This document shows, piece by piece, positions 17,642-27,111 of a DNA stretch of 64,000 nt. The stretch's first letter is position 1. Each line of letters starts with the position of its first letter. The position numbers were made by a program, and so were the translations under genes. The notes beneath the pieces were generated by a model, which searched no databases, was not told the DNA's origin, and saw nothing but the letters and a program-made list of their open reading frames with translations. Source of the DNA: Collimonas pratensis (GTDB taxonomy: Bacteria > Pseudomonadota > Gammaproteobacteria > Burkholderiales > Burkholderiaceae_D); assembly GCF_001584185.1 (NCBI RefSeq), contig NZ_CP013234.1, forward strand, positions 434,001-498,000, in the 5' to 3' direction.

Positions 17642-18337
17642 ATGAGCAACTCCACTCAACCAGACGTAATCCGCGAATTCACCCGAATATCAGCAGAGTT
17701 GGTCGATGACGCCGCGCAATATCCTTCGTCAATTTTGGCTGACGTTGCAGGTCGCCGTGGCACATTGTCCAGTCGAATCGCTCCGTTGTCGCCGACGATG
17801 CGTATTGCCGGACCGGCACTCACGGTAGAAGTTCGTCCTGGTGACAACCTGATGATTCATGCCGCGATGGCGATCGCCAAGCCGGGTGACGTATTGGTCA
17901 TAGACGGCAAAGGCGATGAAACTTGTGCGTTGATGGGAGAGATCATGATCTCCCAATGCCAGGCCATCGGCGTTGCCGGTGTGGTGATTTTTGGTTCTGT
18001 ACGCGATACAGAAGCAATCCGTGATTTAGGTTTTCCGGTATATGCGGTTGGCGCTAATCCGAACGGGCCAACCAAGCTGGTCCCAGGGCGCGTCAACTGG
18101 ACGGTATCGGTGGGCGGAACAGCGGTCAATCCAGGTGATTTGATCGTCGCCGACGCTGACGGTGTGGTTGTTGTCGAACGTGAAAAAGTAGCATCCCTGT
18201 TGCCGCTGGCAAAGCAAAAAGTAGACGATGAAACTGCACGGATAAAAGGCATCCGCAATCGTGAGCAGTTACGTCCAAGCTGGCTCGACGGCGCGCTGCG
18301 CAAAGCCGGCGTGCTGAAGGAAGGAGAGCAACTATGA
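17642..18337 (+). CDS. RraA-family aldolase-like protein
   Basis: The 231-residue protein of the RraA / 4-hydroxy-4-methyl-2-oxoglutarate (HMG) and 4-carboxy-4-hydroxy-2-oxoadipate aldolase family cleaves 2-oxo acids to pyruvate using a divalent metal. Signature segments are PGDNLMIHAAMAIAKPGDVL and the G-x-VRD motif in VVIFGSVRDTEAIRDLGFPV, whose Arg-Asp pair binds substrate and metal. The start at 17642 follows AGGAAA; the frame is open 24 bases upstream. It overlaps the dehydrogenase gene by four bases. A second, frameshifted paralogue is at 30682-31364. An aldolase role is more likely here than RNase E inhibition, given the metabolic operon. Confidence 0.87.
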   Translation: MSNSTQPDVIREFTRISAELVDDAAQYPSSILADVAGRRGTLSSRIAPLSPTMRIAGPALTVEVRPGDNLMIHAAMAIAKPGDVLVIDGKGDETCALMGEIMISQCQAIGVAGVVIFGSVRDTEAIRDLGFPVYAVGANPNGPTKLVPGRVNWTVSVGGTAVNPGDLIVADADGVVVVEREKVASLLPLAKQKVDDETARIKGIRNREQLRPSWLDGALRKAGVLKEGEQL

Positions 18338-19284
18338 GCATTGGAATCCCCAACAGAAAACCGGTGATTCTTGTCACTGGCGCCGATTTAGCTGCGCAAG
18401 CGTTGTCCCTGCTAAATAGTTTTGAGATTGTCTATGCCGGTAAGACGCCGGACGAAGAACACTTGGCCAGTCTCTGCACACAGCATCAACCGGTGGCCAT
18501 CATCGTTCGCTACGGAAAAATCACGGCACGGATCATTGACGTTTGTAGCGGCTTGCTCGTTATTTCGAAGCACGGGACTGGCATCGATACGATCGATATC
18601 AGTTATGCAAAATCGAAAGGTATCGCAGTAGTCGCTGCTGCCGGTGCAAATGCACCGGCGGTCGCTGAACATACATGGGCATTGATTTTTGCCTGTGCGA
18701 AGAATGTCGTGGGCCTGGATCAACGCATGCACGCCGGACATTGGGATAAAGCGACGCATAAAAGCTTGGAGCTTAAAGGCCGCACGCTTGGCTTGGTTGG
18801 CTTGGGCGCCATTGGCTTGCGCGTAGCTGAAGTCGGCTTGGCGCTAGGCATGCATGTCATTGCTCATGACCCTTATGCCAGGCAAGTTCCAGAAGGCATC
18901 GCTAAAACTGAATTGACTGAGCTACTGGCAACAGCTGATGTGTTGTCGCTGCATTGCCCGCTGACAGCCGAAAACAAGCAGATGATCAATCGCGATTCAT
19001 TGGCGGCAATGCGCGACGGCGCCATCATCGTCAATACCGCTCGCGGTGGGCTGATCGATGAAGAAGCTTTGCTCGAATCACTGCAAAGCGGAAAAATTCG
19101 AGCAGCCGGCCTGGACAGCTTCCAGATCGAGCCATTCGTCGGTCCGCATCATTTTGAGAATGTGCCTAACGTGATCCTTTCGCCGCATATCGGGGGCGTT
19201 ACTGCGGATGCCTATATCGGCATGGGAATAGCTTCGGCACAAAACGTTCTAAATGCACTTGCTACCGAAAATGCGGTCGCGTAG
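18334..19284 (+). CDS. D-2-hydroxyacid dehydrogenase (NAD-dependent)
   Basis: The 316-residue protein of the D-isomer-specific 2-hydroxyacid dehydrogenase family interconverts 2-hydroxy and 2-oxo acids. The Rossmann motif is LGLVGLGAIGLRVAEVGLAL (about residue 150). The catalytic Arg is in NTARGGLIDEEAL, and the catalytic His in LSPHIGGVTADAY pairs with a Glu in the preceding segment. It is translationally coupled to the RraA-family gene (ATGA overlap), suggesting that the two enzymes handle the same 2-oxo/2-hydroxy acid. Confidence 0.9.
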   Translation: MSIGIPNRKPVILVTGADLAAQALSLLNSFEIVYAGKTPDEEHLASLCTQHQPVAIIVRYGKITARIIDVCSGLLVISKHGTGIDTIDISYAKSKGIAVVAAAGANAPAVAEHTWALIFACAKNVVGLDQRMHAGHWDKATHKSLELKGRTLGLVGLGAIGLRVAEVGLALGMHVIAHDPYARQVPEGIAKTELTELLATADVLSLHCPLTAENKQMINRDSLAAMRDGAIIVNTARGGLIDEEALLESLQSGKIRAAGLDSFQIEPFVGPHHFENVPNVILSPHIGGVTADAYIGMGIASAQNVLNALATENAVA

Positions 19285-19363
19285 GCGATCTGGCTGACTT
19301 GCTTGCGTTACGCAGACACATGTTTTGTGCCACGGCAGCCGGCCATGACGTTGGAGGAAGATG

Positions 19364-20689
19364 ATGGAAACGACAATAAAAAATATCAACAGCCTGGAAA
19401 AAGAAACGATGAGGAAGGTCATTCTTCGCATCATCCCGTTTCTGATGGTTTGCTATCTGCTGGCATTTATTGATCGCGGCAATATCGGCATGGCGGCGCT
19501 GCAGATGAATCATGATCTCGGCATTTCGCCCAAAGCATACGGCTTTGCCAGCAGCTTGTTTTTCATTTCGTATTTCATTTTTGAGGTGCCTAGTAATCTC
19601 GCCCTGCAAAAATTCGGCGCGCGTAAGTGGATCGCCCGCATCATGGTGACCTGGGGCCTTGTGTCCGCAAGCACGGCTTTTGTTCAAGGGGGGCCATCGC
19701 TATTCGTTCTACGTTTCTTTCTGGGCGCTGCCGAAGCGGGCTTCTTTCCAGGAGTATTGCTATATCTGACATATTGGGTGCCGTCTGCGTATCGCGCGCG
19801 TATCGTTGCGATATTCATGGTTTCGATCCCTGCAGCCAGTTTCATCGGATCGCCGATTTCGGCCATGTTGCTGCAGATCGATGGCACGCTGGGATTACAT
19901 GGTTGGCAATGGCTATTCATTCTGGAAGGGTTGCCTACTGTGCTGCTCGGATTTGTCTGTTTATTTTTTCTGACTGACCGTCCCGAACAAGCGCATTGGC
20001 TTGGTACAGAGCAACGCGACTGGTTGTCCGCGCGCATTCAGAAAGATAGAGCTGAAAGCAAACTAATTTCGCACGTCTCGCTATGGAAGTTGTTTCGTAG
20101 CAAGGAAGTGCTGGGTATGGCATTGGTGTGCTCCACGGCATCTGGGGCCGGCACTGTGCTTGGTGTTTGGCAACCACAACTAATCAAATCCTTTGGCTTA
20201 ACAGTGATGCAGACCGGCATGGTCAACGCAATACCCTATCTGCTGGCGTCGGTAATCATGGTCTTGTGGGGACGGCATTCCGACCGCAGGAACGAACGTC
20301 GTTGGCATACGGCCATTCCTTTGTTAATGATCGGAGGCGGCATGGTTTGCGCACAACTGACGTCCGCATTGCTACCCACCATAGCTTTATTGTCGTGTGT
20401 GTTGATTGGTGCCTATTCATTCAAAGGGCCGTTCTGGGCTCTGGCTTCCGGTTGGTTGGCTTCTGGCTCCGCTGCTGCCGGCCTGGCGGGAATCAATGCG
20501 GCGTCAAACCTGATTGGCGGCGGCCTGATGGTGAACGTATACGGTTGGATCAAAGCAGAGACCGGCAGCTATGCATTGGCTTTGTTGCCGTTGGCGATAC
20601 TGGCGATGATGAGTGTCATTTGCCTGCTCATTCTGGACTACCAGGCAAACCGTTCCAGTCCGGTGGTTGGCTGCACCAAGACCGTTTGA
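19364..20689 (+). CDS. MFS transporter, anion:cation symporter (ACS) type
   Basis: The 441-residue carrier with about 12 membrane helices resembles tartrate, glucarate and other organic-acid permeases (LAFIDRGNIGMAALQMNHDL; FFLGAAEAGFFPGVLLYLTY; central loop with LFFLTDRPEQAHWL). Two adjacent ATGs occur. The second (19364) lies six bases after GGAGG and is preferred over 19361. It probably takes up the substrate of the RraA/dehydrogenase pair. It is similar in sequence to the transporter at 34742-36070. Confidence 0.9.
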   Translation: METTIKNINSLEKETMRKVILRIIPFLMVCYLLAFIDRGNIGMAALQMNHDLGISPKAYGFASSLFFISYFIFEVPSNLALQKFGARKWIARIMVTWGLVSASTAFVQGGPSLFVLRFFLGAAEAGFFPGVLLYLTYWVPSAYRARIVAIFMVSIPAASFIGSPISAMLLQIDGTLGLHGWQWLFILEGLPTVLLGFVCLFFLTDRPEQAHWLGTEQRDWLSARIQKDRAESKLISHVSLWKLFRSKEVLGMALVCSTASGAGTVLGVWQPQLIKSFGLTVMQTGMVNAIPYLLASVIMVLWGRHSDRRNERRWHTAIPLLMIGGGMVCAQLTSALLPTIALLSCVLIGAYSFKGPFWALASGWLASGSAAAGLAGINAASNLIGGGLMVNVYGWIKAETGSYALALLPLAILAMMSVICLLILDYQANRSSPVVGCTKTV

Positions 20690-20727
20690 TGTGCGGGTGT
20701 TGAATACCGCCTGATAGAAAGAGAATC

Positions 20728-20850
20728 ATGAGCTTTTTTTTCGCACCGCCGAGCATTTGTACCACCGTGTTTACGCGCTTGCCTGATCGTTTTCGCCAAA
20801 CGCGTCCGACTGCGTGGGCAACGCCAAGGTGTTGCTACTTGGTACACTGA
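20728..20850 (+). pseudogene. 5' head of an SMP-30/gluconolactonase gene
   Basis: Reads MSFFFAPPSICTTVFTRLPD and RFRQTRPTAW, clearly the same start as the intact SMP-30 gene at 36090 (MSFFTPPPTVETTIFTRLPD). Homology ends near 20820; the frame then runs into unrelated sequence and stops at 20848-20850. About 30 of roughly 306 codons remain. Confidence 0.85.
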
Positions 20851-20912
20851 TTATGTTTTTGCTTGGCGATCCGGCGAAACAATCGCATCTGACCGCTAAC
20901 AGAGGGAAATAA
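20829..20912 (+). pseudogene. 3' tail of an ACS-type MFS transporter gene
   Basis: In a second frame directly after the SMP-30 head, the sequence reads VLLLGTLIMFLLGDPAKQSH... to a TAA at 20910-20912. This matches the C-terminus of the transporter at 34742-36070 (ALLLGAVITLALGDPTKSKQ). The head-then-tail order is the opposite of the intact transporter-lactonase pair, as expected if a tandem copy was collapsed by deletion. The stop sits in the ribosome-binding region of the next gene. Confidence 0.75.
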
Positions 20913-20913
20913 C

Positions 20914-21948
20914 ATGCAAGATATCAAAACGCCTCACGTACCGGTGCGGGAAGATTGGCTCAATACGCATACCGAGGCGATTCTGGAGCCTGAAATTTCG
21001 ATCGTTGATGCTCATCACCATTTATGGGATCGACCGGGCGCGCGCTATCTTTTTCCGCAATTCCAAGAGGATATGTGGGGCGGTCACGACGTGCGGCAGA
21101 CTGTGTATGTGCAATGTCGCTCCATGTATCGCAGTAGCGGGCCGGTCGAGATGCGACCGGTGGGAGAGGTCGAATTCGCCAACGGTATCGCCGCGCTCGG
21201 AGAAAGTGGCATTTATGGTGCGTTGCGTCCATGTGCTGCCATCGTTGGCGGCGCCGATCTTTTGATCGGCGACAAACTGGAGCCTGTTCTGGAAACCATG
21301 CGGGCAATCAGTGGCGGGAGGCTGAAAGGTATCCGCAACCCGGTTGCTTGGCATGAAAATGATGCCGTGCGTTCAAGTCCGGTACTGCCGCCGCCAAGTC
21401 TGATGCGAGATCGGCGCTTCCTGAATGGTGCAGCGTGTTTGCAGCGCCTCGGTCTGTCACTGGACGTTTGGGCGTATCACTCGCAACTTAGGGAATTGGT
21501 TGATCTGGCTAAATTGCTTCCAGACCTGCATATCGTATTAGATCATCTGGGAGGGCCGATTGGCGTAGGCCCTTACACAGGTAAGCGAGATGCGGTATTC
21601 GACGACTGGAAAGGGCAAATGACGCTACTGGCACAATTGCCGAATGTCTATGTAAAACTGGGCGGCCTCGGTATGCCGGTAATGGGGTTCACCTTTCACG
21701 AACAGCCTCGTGCCCCTTCTTCCAGCGATCTTGCGATAGCCTGGCGACCTTATATACACACCTGCATAGAGCTCTTCGGCGTTGGACGCTGCATGTTCGA
21801 AAGTAATTTTCCGGTCGATAAAGGTATGTTCAGCTATGCCGTGTTATGGAATGCCTTCAAGCGCCTGGCCAGCGGTGCTTCGGCTCAAGAAAAAGTGGCG
21901 TTGTTCAGTGCAACCGCCAAATATGTCTATCGCCTTCCTGTCGAATAG
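20914..21948 (+). CDS. Amidohydrolase-2 family metal-dependent hydrolase
   Basis: The 344-residue TIM-barrel hydrolase (PF04909/COG3618 type) belongs to a family that includes lactonases and pyrone or galactarolactone hydrolases. Seen here: the metal-binding HxH-like motif IVDAHHHLWDRPGARYLFPQ (about residue 30), IVLDHLGG near the middle and RCMFESNFPVDKGMFSYAVL toward the end. The ATG follows GAGGGA. A close paralogue is encoded at 31364-32404 next to another RraA gene, so the two enzymes probably act on related substrates. Confidence 0.88.
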   Translation: MQDIKTPHVPVREDWLNTHTEAILEPEISIVDAHHHLWDRPGARYLFPQFQEDMWGGHDVRQTVYVQCRSMYRSSGPVEMRPVGEVEFANGIAALGESGIYGALRPCAAIVGGADLLIGDKLEPVLETMRAISGGRLKGIRNPVAWHENDAVRSSPVLPPPSLMRDRRFLNGAACLQRLGLSLDVWAYHSQLRELVDLAKLLPDLHIVLDHLGGPIGVGPYTGKRDAVFDDWKGQMTLLAQLPNVYVKLGGLGMPVMGFTFHEQPRAPSSSDLAIAWRPYIHTCIELFGVGRCMFESNFPVDKGMFSYAVLWNAFKRLASGASAQEKVALFSATAKYVYRLPVE

Positions 21949-22001
21949 AAATTATCCGAAGCGCCTTATATTTTTCCATTCCCGCTAGAGGAGGAGACAC
22001 A

Positions 22002-23317
22002 GTGTTAAATCAAAAAGAAATAAAATCTGTCAGTTCTGAATATATCTCGACGTCAAGCGCGCACAAAATTGCCGACAGTTCTGACAATGCCTTGCCCTGG
22101 TATCGCGAAGTGGGGTCTGCCGGCTGGGCTGCACTGCTGCTCGCAGGGTTGGGCTGGATGTTTGAAAGCTATGACTCGTTCATGCTTTCCCTGACACTAC
22201 CTACTTTGGCGACGGTATTTGATCTGAGCAAGACGCAAATCGGTGCGCTCATCAGCGTAACGGCTGCAGGTCAGATTTGCGGGGGAGTATTGTTTGGCTG
22301 GGTCTCCGATAGGTTAGGGCGGGTCCGGACAGCCTATCTCTGCATTTTGATTTATTCGATATTTTCCGGATTAATCGCCTTCGCACCATCAATATCGGTG
22401 ATTGCGGCACTGCGCTTTTGCGGTGCCCTTGGCATGGGGGGGACCTGGACCGCGGGAGCCGCATTAGTGGCAGAAACATGGGGGCGAAACATCGCGGTCG
22501 CGGTGGCGCCCTCATGCAAATGGGATTGCCGATTGGGGCTATCGTTGCCATCGGTGCTGCGGCGGTAGTGGGCAACCTTGCCGGCGGTCTTGGCGGCAAT
22601 GGTTGGCGCATTCTGTATCTGATCGGGGCATTACCGGCTGTAATAATGTTTTTTATTGCACGGCGCACGCCAGAGTCGCCTGTTTGGAAAAAGAGAACGC
22701 AAGCGAGCTTATTGAAGACCAGGCGCAGATTTTCATTGCCATCACCCGCAGAGTTGAAGGGGATTAAGCACGCATTCTTTTTTATCTTTTTTCTCCAATA
22801 CATTTTTTGGGGCGTATTCACCTGGGCGCCAACCTTTCTCATTGCATCAAAGCACCTGAATTTTTTGCACAGCCTGAATTTCCTGATAGCCTTGCAATTG
22901 GGAGCCATCGCCGGCTTTATTGTATTTGGAAGTTTCGTGGACCGGTTTGGGCGACGTCCTTTGTTTTTCTCTTATCTCGGGATCGGCATCTGCTCCGTCT
23001 GCTGCTACGTGCTCTCGGTTCAACCCGGTATTTTGCTGGTCGCGTTGTTCTTCACGGGATTTAGTGTCAACGGCATCTTTGCAGGACTCGGTCCTTTTAC
23101 AGCGGAACTGATTCCAGATACAGAGTCTCGCGCCTTCCTGATGGGACTTGCCTATAATGGCGGACGTATCGGCGGATTGCTGGCCCCCTCTATTATCGGA
23201 GTGCTGGCAACACACGGTGGGGCAGAGCTGGGAATGAGTACCACTATTGCCGCTTTTGTTTTCGCTGCCGTGGTCATATTTTTCGCTCCGGAGACTAAGG
23301 GGCGACAACTAAAATAA
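22002..23317 (+). pseudogene. MFS transporter (aromatic/organic acid:H+ symporter type), frameshifted
   Basis: It starts at GTG 22002 after a GAGGAGGAGACACA site. The first frame carries the N-terminal half (WMFESYDSFMLSLTLPTLAT; SDRLGRVRTAYLC) to about residue 160. Near 22480-22484, in a run of five G, the reading must move by one base to continue as HRGRGGALMQMGLPIGAIVA and on to the normal C-terminus (FAPETKGRQLK). Corrected length is about 438 residues. One missing base in the G tract explains it: either a real inactivating deletion or a base-calling error. Everything else looks intact. Confidence 0.85.
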
Positions 23318-23331
23318 TCGAGCACAGGTAA

Positions 23332-24699
23332 ATGTCAGACGCGAAAAAAAATGATGATCTTCCAATCGATCAGCGAAGACTTGCCATTGCCACGGTTATC
23401 TGTGGCTTGGCGATGGCGGTCATGGATGGCACGATTGCCAATCTTGCTCTGCCTTCGATTGCGCGCGACATGCATGCGACGGCGGCAGAGTCCATCTGGA
23501 TCATCAATTCATACCAGATCGCAATGGCAATTTGCCTCCTACCGCTAGCGTCACTGGGCGAAATTGTCGGTTATCGCCGCATCTACCTGATTGGTTTGAT
23601 GATGTTCACCCTTGCCTCGTTGGCATGCGGTTCAAGCAACACTATCGCGCAACTGAGTATTGCACGCGTTCTCCAGGGCTTTGGAGCGGCGGGAATGTTG
23701 AGTGTGAATATTGCGTTGATCAGATTTATCTATCCCGCGGACATGCTTGGCCGTGCAGTTGGCTACAACGCGCTTGTTGCCGGCTCCGCGACAGCGCTCG
23801 GCCCTACCGTTGCCGGACTGATACTGAGTGTCGCCTCATGGCACTGGCTTTTTCTGATCAATGTTCCCATCGGTGTTGTGGTGCTAGCCATCGGCTATCG
23901 GTCGTTGCCGGCCAGCCCATTGGCAAAGCATCGCTACGATGTACTAAGTGCGATGTTGTGCATGGCTTCAGTTGGTTCGTTGCTATATACCGTCGACGCG
24001 ATTGGACATCTTCAGGGAATTTTCTCCATTTTAAGTTGTGCAATTCTCACGGTTTTCGTCGTCGCCTTGTTGTTGCGCTTTCAGCCAGCCAACGCACCGA
24101 TGCTCCCTACAGATTTACTTAGAATCCCGTTGTTTTCGCTATCGATAGGCACGTCCATATGTTCATTTGCGGCACAAACAGCCGCTTATGTGATGCTGCC
24201 TTTTTACCTACAGGAGCATTTAGGGCAAAGTGCTGCGCATGCCGGGCTGCTATTGACTGCATGGCCGGCGGCAGTCGCAATGACTGCATTAGTGGCGGGC
24301 AAAATGTCCGATCGTATGTCGGCCGGTTTATTAGGAGGGATAGGTCTGGCAATTTTAACGCTCGGATTACTTTCTTTGCTGACCGTGACGGCGGAGAGTG
24401 CGGACGGCCTTGTTGCCATACGGCTGGCGATATGCGGCTTTGGCTTTGGGTTGTTCCAGTCTCCCAATAACCGCACAATGATTAGTGTTGCCCCGACATT
24501 GCGCAGCGGAGCAGCAAGCGGCATGCTGGGTACTGGGCGCCTTATGGGACAGACAGCGGGAGCGTCGTTAGTTGCATTCGCTCTTACTGCGACATCGTCG
24601 CCGTACATTGTCATTCTCCTGATCGCGGCGATTTTATCGGGTGCGGCTTGCTGCGTTAGCCTGAGACGAGTCGGTTTGTCGCCAACTGTACCCACATAA
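23332..24699 (+). CDS. MFS transporter, DHA2 (EmrB/QacA-like) family
   Basis: The 455-residue membrane protein is consistent with 14 helices. It has MAVMDGTIANLALPSIARDM at helix 1 and motif-C-type glycine-rich sequence in helix 5 (NALVAGSATALGPTVAGLIL). The family exports drugs or metabolites by proton antiport. It starts 14 bases after the frameshifted MFS gene. Its paralogue at 32483-33859 occupies the same place (after amidohydrolase-2) in the next cluster, so export of a pathway intermediate or toxic substrate analogue is plausible (inference). Confidence 0.88.
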   Translation: MSDAKKNDDLPIDQRRLAIATVICGLAMAVMDGTIANLALPSIARDMHATAAESIWIINSYQIAMAICLLPLASLGEIVGYRRIYLIGLMMFTLASLACGSSNTIAQLSIARVLQGFGAAGMLSVNIALIRFIYPADMLGRAVGYNALVAGSATALGPTVAGLILSVASWHWLFLINVPIGVVVLAIGYRSLPASPLAKHRYDVLSAMLCMASVGSLLYTVDAIGHLQGIFSILSCAILTVFVVALLLRFQPANAPMLPTDLLRIPLFSLSIGTSICSFAAQTAAYVMLPFYLQEHLGQSAAHAGLLLTAWPAAVAMTALVAGKMSDRMSAGLLGGIGLAILTLGLLSLLTVTAESADGLVAIRLAICGFGFGLFQSPNNRTMISVAPTLRSGAASGMLGTGRLMGQTAGASLVAFALTATSSPYIVILLIAAILSGAACCVSLRRVGLSPTVPT

Positions 24700-24754
24700 C
24701 ATTTTCGGCTATACGATTACATGTGCCGGTTTTTTACGCTCAAACACGCTCAGT

Positions 24755-24815
24755 TTTCACGACCAATGGCAATGAGGTGAATCTGGTTCTCAGCCCAGTT
24801 GTTGTCGATCAGATG
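24755..24815 (-). pseudogene. IS66-family transposase fragment
   Basis: Read on the minus strand, the sequence gives HHLIDNNWAENQIHLIAIGR followed by a stop. This matches the DNN-W-ENQIRP-A-GR signature near the C-terminus of IS66 TnpC transposases. Only about 20 residues survive; nothing else of the element is seen. Confidence 0.75.
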
Positions 24816-25015
24816 ATGGACACACCTTCACCGGCAGTTCGCAAACCTGGAACCCTAACGGCAACGGCATGACCGACTTGGCGGTAAATCCTTTCGCCGA
24901 AGGCGATGCCTGGCTGGCCGACGCTAACAATCTGTGGCATTCCGTTGACTCCGGGTCATCTGGACCAAGCTGACCGCAATGGCAATGGCAATGGCAATGG
25001 TAGAGGTTGAATACA
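24816..25015 (+). pseudogene. Relic of a GH74/BNR-repeat secreted hydrolase
   Basis: One frame reads FTGSSQTWNPNGNGMTDLAV, PFAEGDAWLADANNLWHSVD and SG. A one-base shift near 24954 then gives VIWTKLTAMAMAM. The DAWLADANNLWHSVDSG-x-WTKLTA wording is that of a BNR/Asp-box repeat in xyloglucanase-like (GH74) enzymes. It is followed by a GCAATG hexamer repeat (about four copies, near 24979-25005). No start, no catalytic region and no partner genes remain. The rest of 24700-25208 holds nothing recognisable beyond this and the IS66 fragment. Confidence 0.55.
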
Positions 25016-25208
25016 CGAATGTGCATGGCGCCCTCAAGGTTGCTCTAGAGGTGCCTGCCATGGTTTCCAGCTATTCGGCGGCGATCTACGTTGTCGGCAT
25101 CCTTTAGTAAATCCCCCCAGATCAGCAGTACTTTTGGCTTGTTTGTCCATGCTGTCAAAAAGCAGAGAGCCAAGTACTTCCATGGCATGGAGTCAAACGG
25201 GAAAGTCA

Positions 25209-26024
25209 TCACGTCAGAAAAGTATCACCTAGTTCTAACTGTAGCTTAGCTTGCGCTGCTGCTTCGTCGAATACGTCGCTAGTGGGATTTACGTAAATCT
25301 TCGGCGAAGCGCCAAGGCGAACAGATAGGTCTTGGGCGAGCGCTAGAAGCTTGCCTCGTAGTGCCTCTAATGCAGCTGGGTCGAAGCGAAGGGTTAGCCC
25401 GAAGATGGTCATCGAGCCAATCAAGGCATTGTCGGTACCGAATACGGGGACGGACATAGAGGACGAGTGGGGGTTGTTGATGCCCATGGAGATGCAGACG
25501 TACTTGCCGCCAGAGCGGGCCGCATTGCCAGGAACTGAAAAGAATCGGAGCACCTGGGCACTGGAGGTTTGGTCCAGTGGGAAGAGAGAGCCTGATTTGA
25601 CAGTGGCTTTGACTGATGCCGGAGATTCGACAGCATAAAGGCAAAGACGTTGCTCCTGCTGACGGATATAGAAGGCTGTGCTTTCCTGGGTCTCGTGAAC
25701 CAATTTTTCAAGGGTTGGCACGATGAAGTCTTTATAGTCGAATTTCGATTCAAAAGCCTTTCCGAGCTGGTATGCACGTGGACCGAGTTGATACGAATTG
25801 TCGGCCCGTTGGATGACATATCCCTCACGAATAAAGGACATCAGGTAGCGATGAATGACGCTCTTGAAGAGGCCGGTTCGCTCTTCCAGCGCCGCTAAAC
25901 CGAAGGGTTCGGGGGAGTCAATGAAGGCGCTGAGGATGGTCAGGCTACGTTCAGCGCCGAGAACCGTACGGTCAGGGGCAGCGTCTTTTTCGGCGGTTGA
26001 TTTTGAGTCTGTCATTTTTTTCAT
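25209..26024 (-). CDS. IclR-family transcriptional regulator
   Basis: About 271 residues from the ATG at 26024 (MKKMTDSKSTAEKDAAP). In-frame starts at 26066 and 26015 are also possible and none has a strong ribosome-binding site. The N-terminal winged helix is at AERSLTILSAFIDSPEPFGL and TGLFKSVIHRYLMSFIREGY; the effector domain follows (STAFYIRQQEQRLCLYAVES, SMGINNPHSSSMSVPVFGTD). It is divergent from the ABC transporter/aminotransferase genes and probably controls them. A 17-base palindrome at 26222-26238 is a good operator candidate. Confidence 0.9.
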   Translation of the reverse strand: MKKMTDSKSTAEKDAAPDRTVLGAERSLTILSAFIDSPEPFGLAALEERTGLFKSVIHRYLMSFIREGYVIQRADNSYQLGPRAYQLGKAFESKFDYKDFIVPTLEKLVHETQESTAFYIRQQEQRLCLYAVESPASVKATVKSGSLFPLDQTSSAQVLRFFSVPGNAARSGGKYVCISMGINNPHSSSMSVPVFGTDNALIGSMTIFGLTLRFDPAALEALRGKLLALAQDLSVRLGASPKIYVNPTSDVFDEAAAQAKLQLELGDTFLT

Positions 26025-26221
26025 AAACGTTTTTCGATTTCTTTCTTTCGCGCTTAAGCGTATCACTTTTCACACGTGGCGCGATGCACCAAAAAACGGG
26101 AAAATAAAAGCATTCACGCACCCAGAATGTGATTGCCATAAGAGTTTCCGACAATTTCGCACCGCACCAAAGCATGCTCTAACTATTTGAATTTTAATAG
26201 AAAAATTCGCTTGTTATAAAT

Positions 26222-26238
26222 TCATAATGACATTATGA
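26222..26238. promoter_or_regulatory. Candidate IclR operator palindrome
   Basis: TCATAATGACATTATGA is a perfect inverted repeat (8-base arms, 1-base centre). It lies 42 bases before the binding-protein start and between the divergent IclR and transporter genes. IclR-family proteins bind short AT-rich palindromes in such positions; binding by this protein is inference. Confidence 0.5.
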
Positions 26239-26280
26239 TTTATTTGCACTTCGTCGTTCAACACTTGAAAGGGAAGAAAA

Positions 26281-27111
26281 TGAATTTGAAGTTCATTAGC
26301 AAGAGACACTTGGCAATGCTGGTAGCCGTGGTGACCTGTACTTTCTCGGTCGCAGCTTACGCGGACCGTCTGGCCGATATAAAGGCTCGCGGTACCCTCA
26401 TCTGTGCGACTTTAACCAGTAGCGAGCCTGTTGGCTTTGTTGACCCTGCTACCCGTCAAGTTGTGGGATATGACGTGGATATGTGTGCGGCCGTGGCTAA
26501 GGAAATGGGCCTAAAGCTGGAGCAAAAAGGGGTATCCGTTGAGGCACGTATTCCTGAGCTGACCTTGGGGCGCGTGGACTTGGTTATTGCGGCTCTGGGT
26601 GGACAAAAGAGCGCGCACAGCAAATCGACTTCAGTTCGATTCACTACCAGATTCCTATCAAGTTGATTGCTCACACCGAGTCCGGCTTCACTAAGATCGA
26701 TGACTTGTCAACGAAGCGGATTAGCGCAAACAAAGGTTCGACTCCTGAGCTGTATGCTCGCCGTATGTTCCCGAAGGCAACCGTCCTGACTTTCCAAGAT
26801 AGCCCTTCAGCGTTCTTGGCCTTGGCACAGAACAAGGTACAAGCGCTCGCTATGTCGCAAACTTCAGGCGTGCGTTTCGTGAATGAATCGAACGGTAAGT
26901 ACAAATTCCTGGACGGTATCCTCGCATTTGAGCCGACGGGTATGGGGTGAAAAAGGACGAGCCAGCCCTACTGGCCGCCGTGAATGGTGCATTGGAGCGT
27001 CTGGAGAAATCTGGTCAGAACGACGCAATTTGGAATAAGTGGTTTGGTGCTGGTACCAAATACAATATTCCTCGAGAGAAGAAACTGACTCCGATCTCCG
27101 CCTTCCAGTAA
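26281..27111 (+). pseudogene. Amino-acid-type ABC transporter substrate-binding protein, two frameshifts
   Basis: Periplasmic binding protein of family 3. The signal peptide ends AAYA-DRL and the protein goes on LADIKARGTLICATLTSSEP, YDVDMCAAVAKEMGL. Near 26598-26602 (GGGTGG) one base is missing; the next frame continues DFSSIHYQIPIKLIAHTESG. In GGGG at 26944-26947 another base is missing; the frame then continues VKKDEPALLAAVNGALERLE to TAA at 27109-27111. Corrected length is about 277 residues, normal for the family. It precedes two permease genes and an ATPase gene. Without correction the transporter has no binding protein, while the downstream genes look intact, which makes sequence error a serious possibility. 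Confidence 0.88.
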
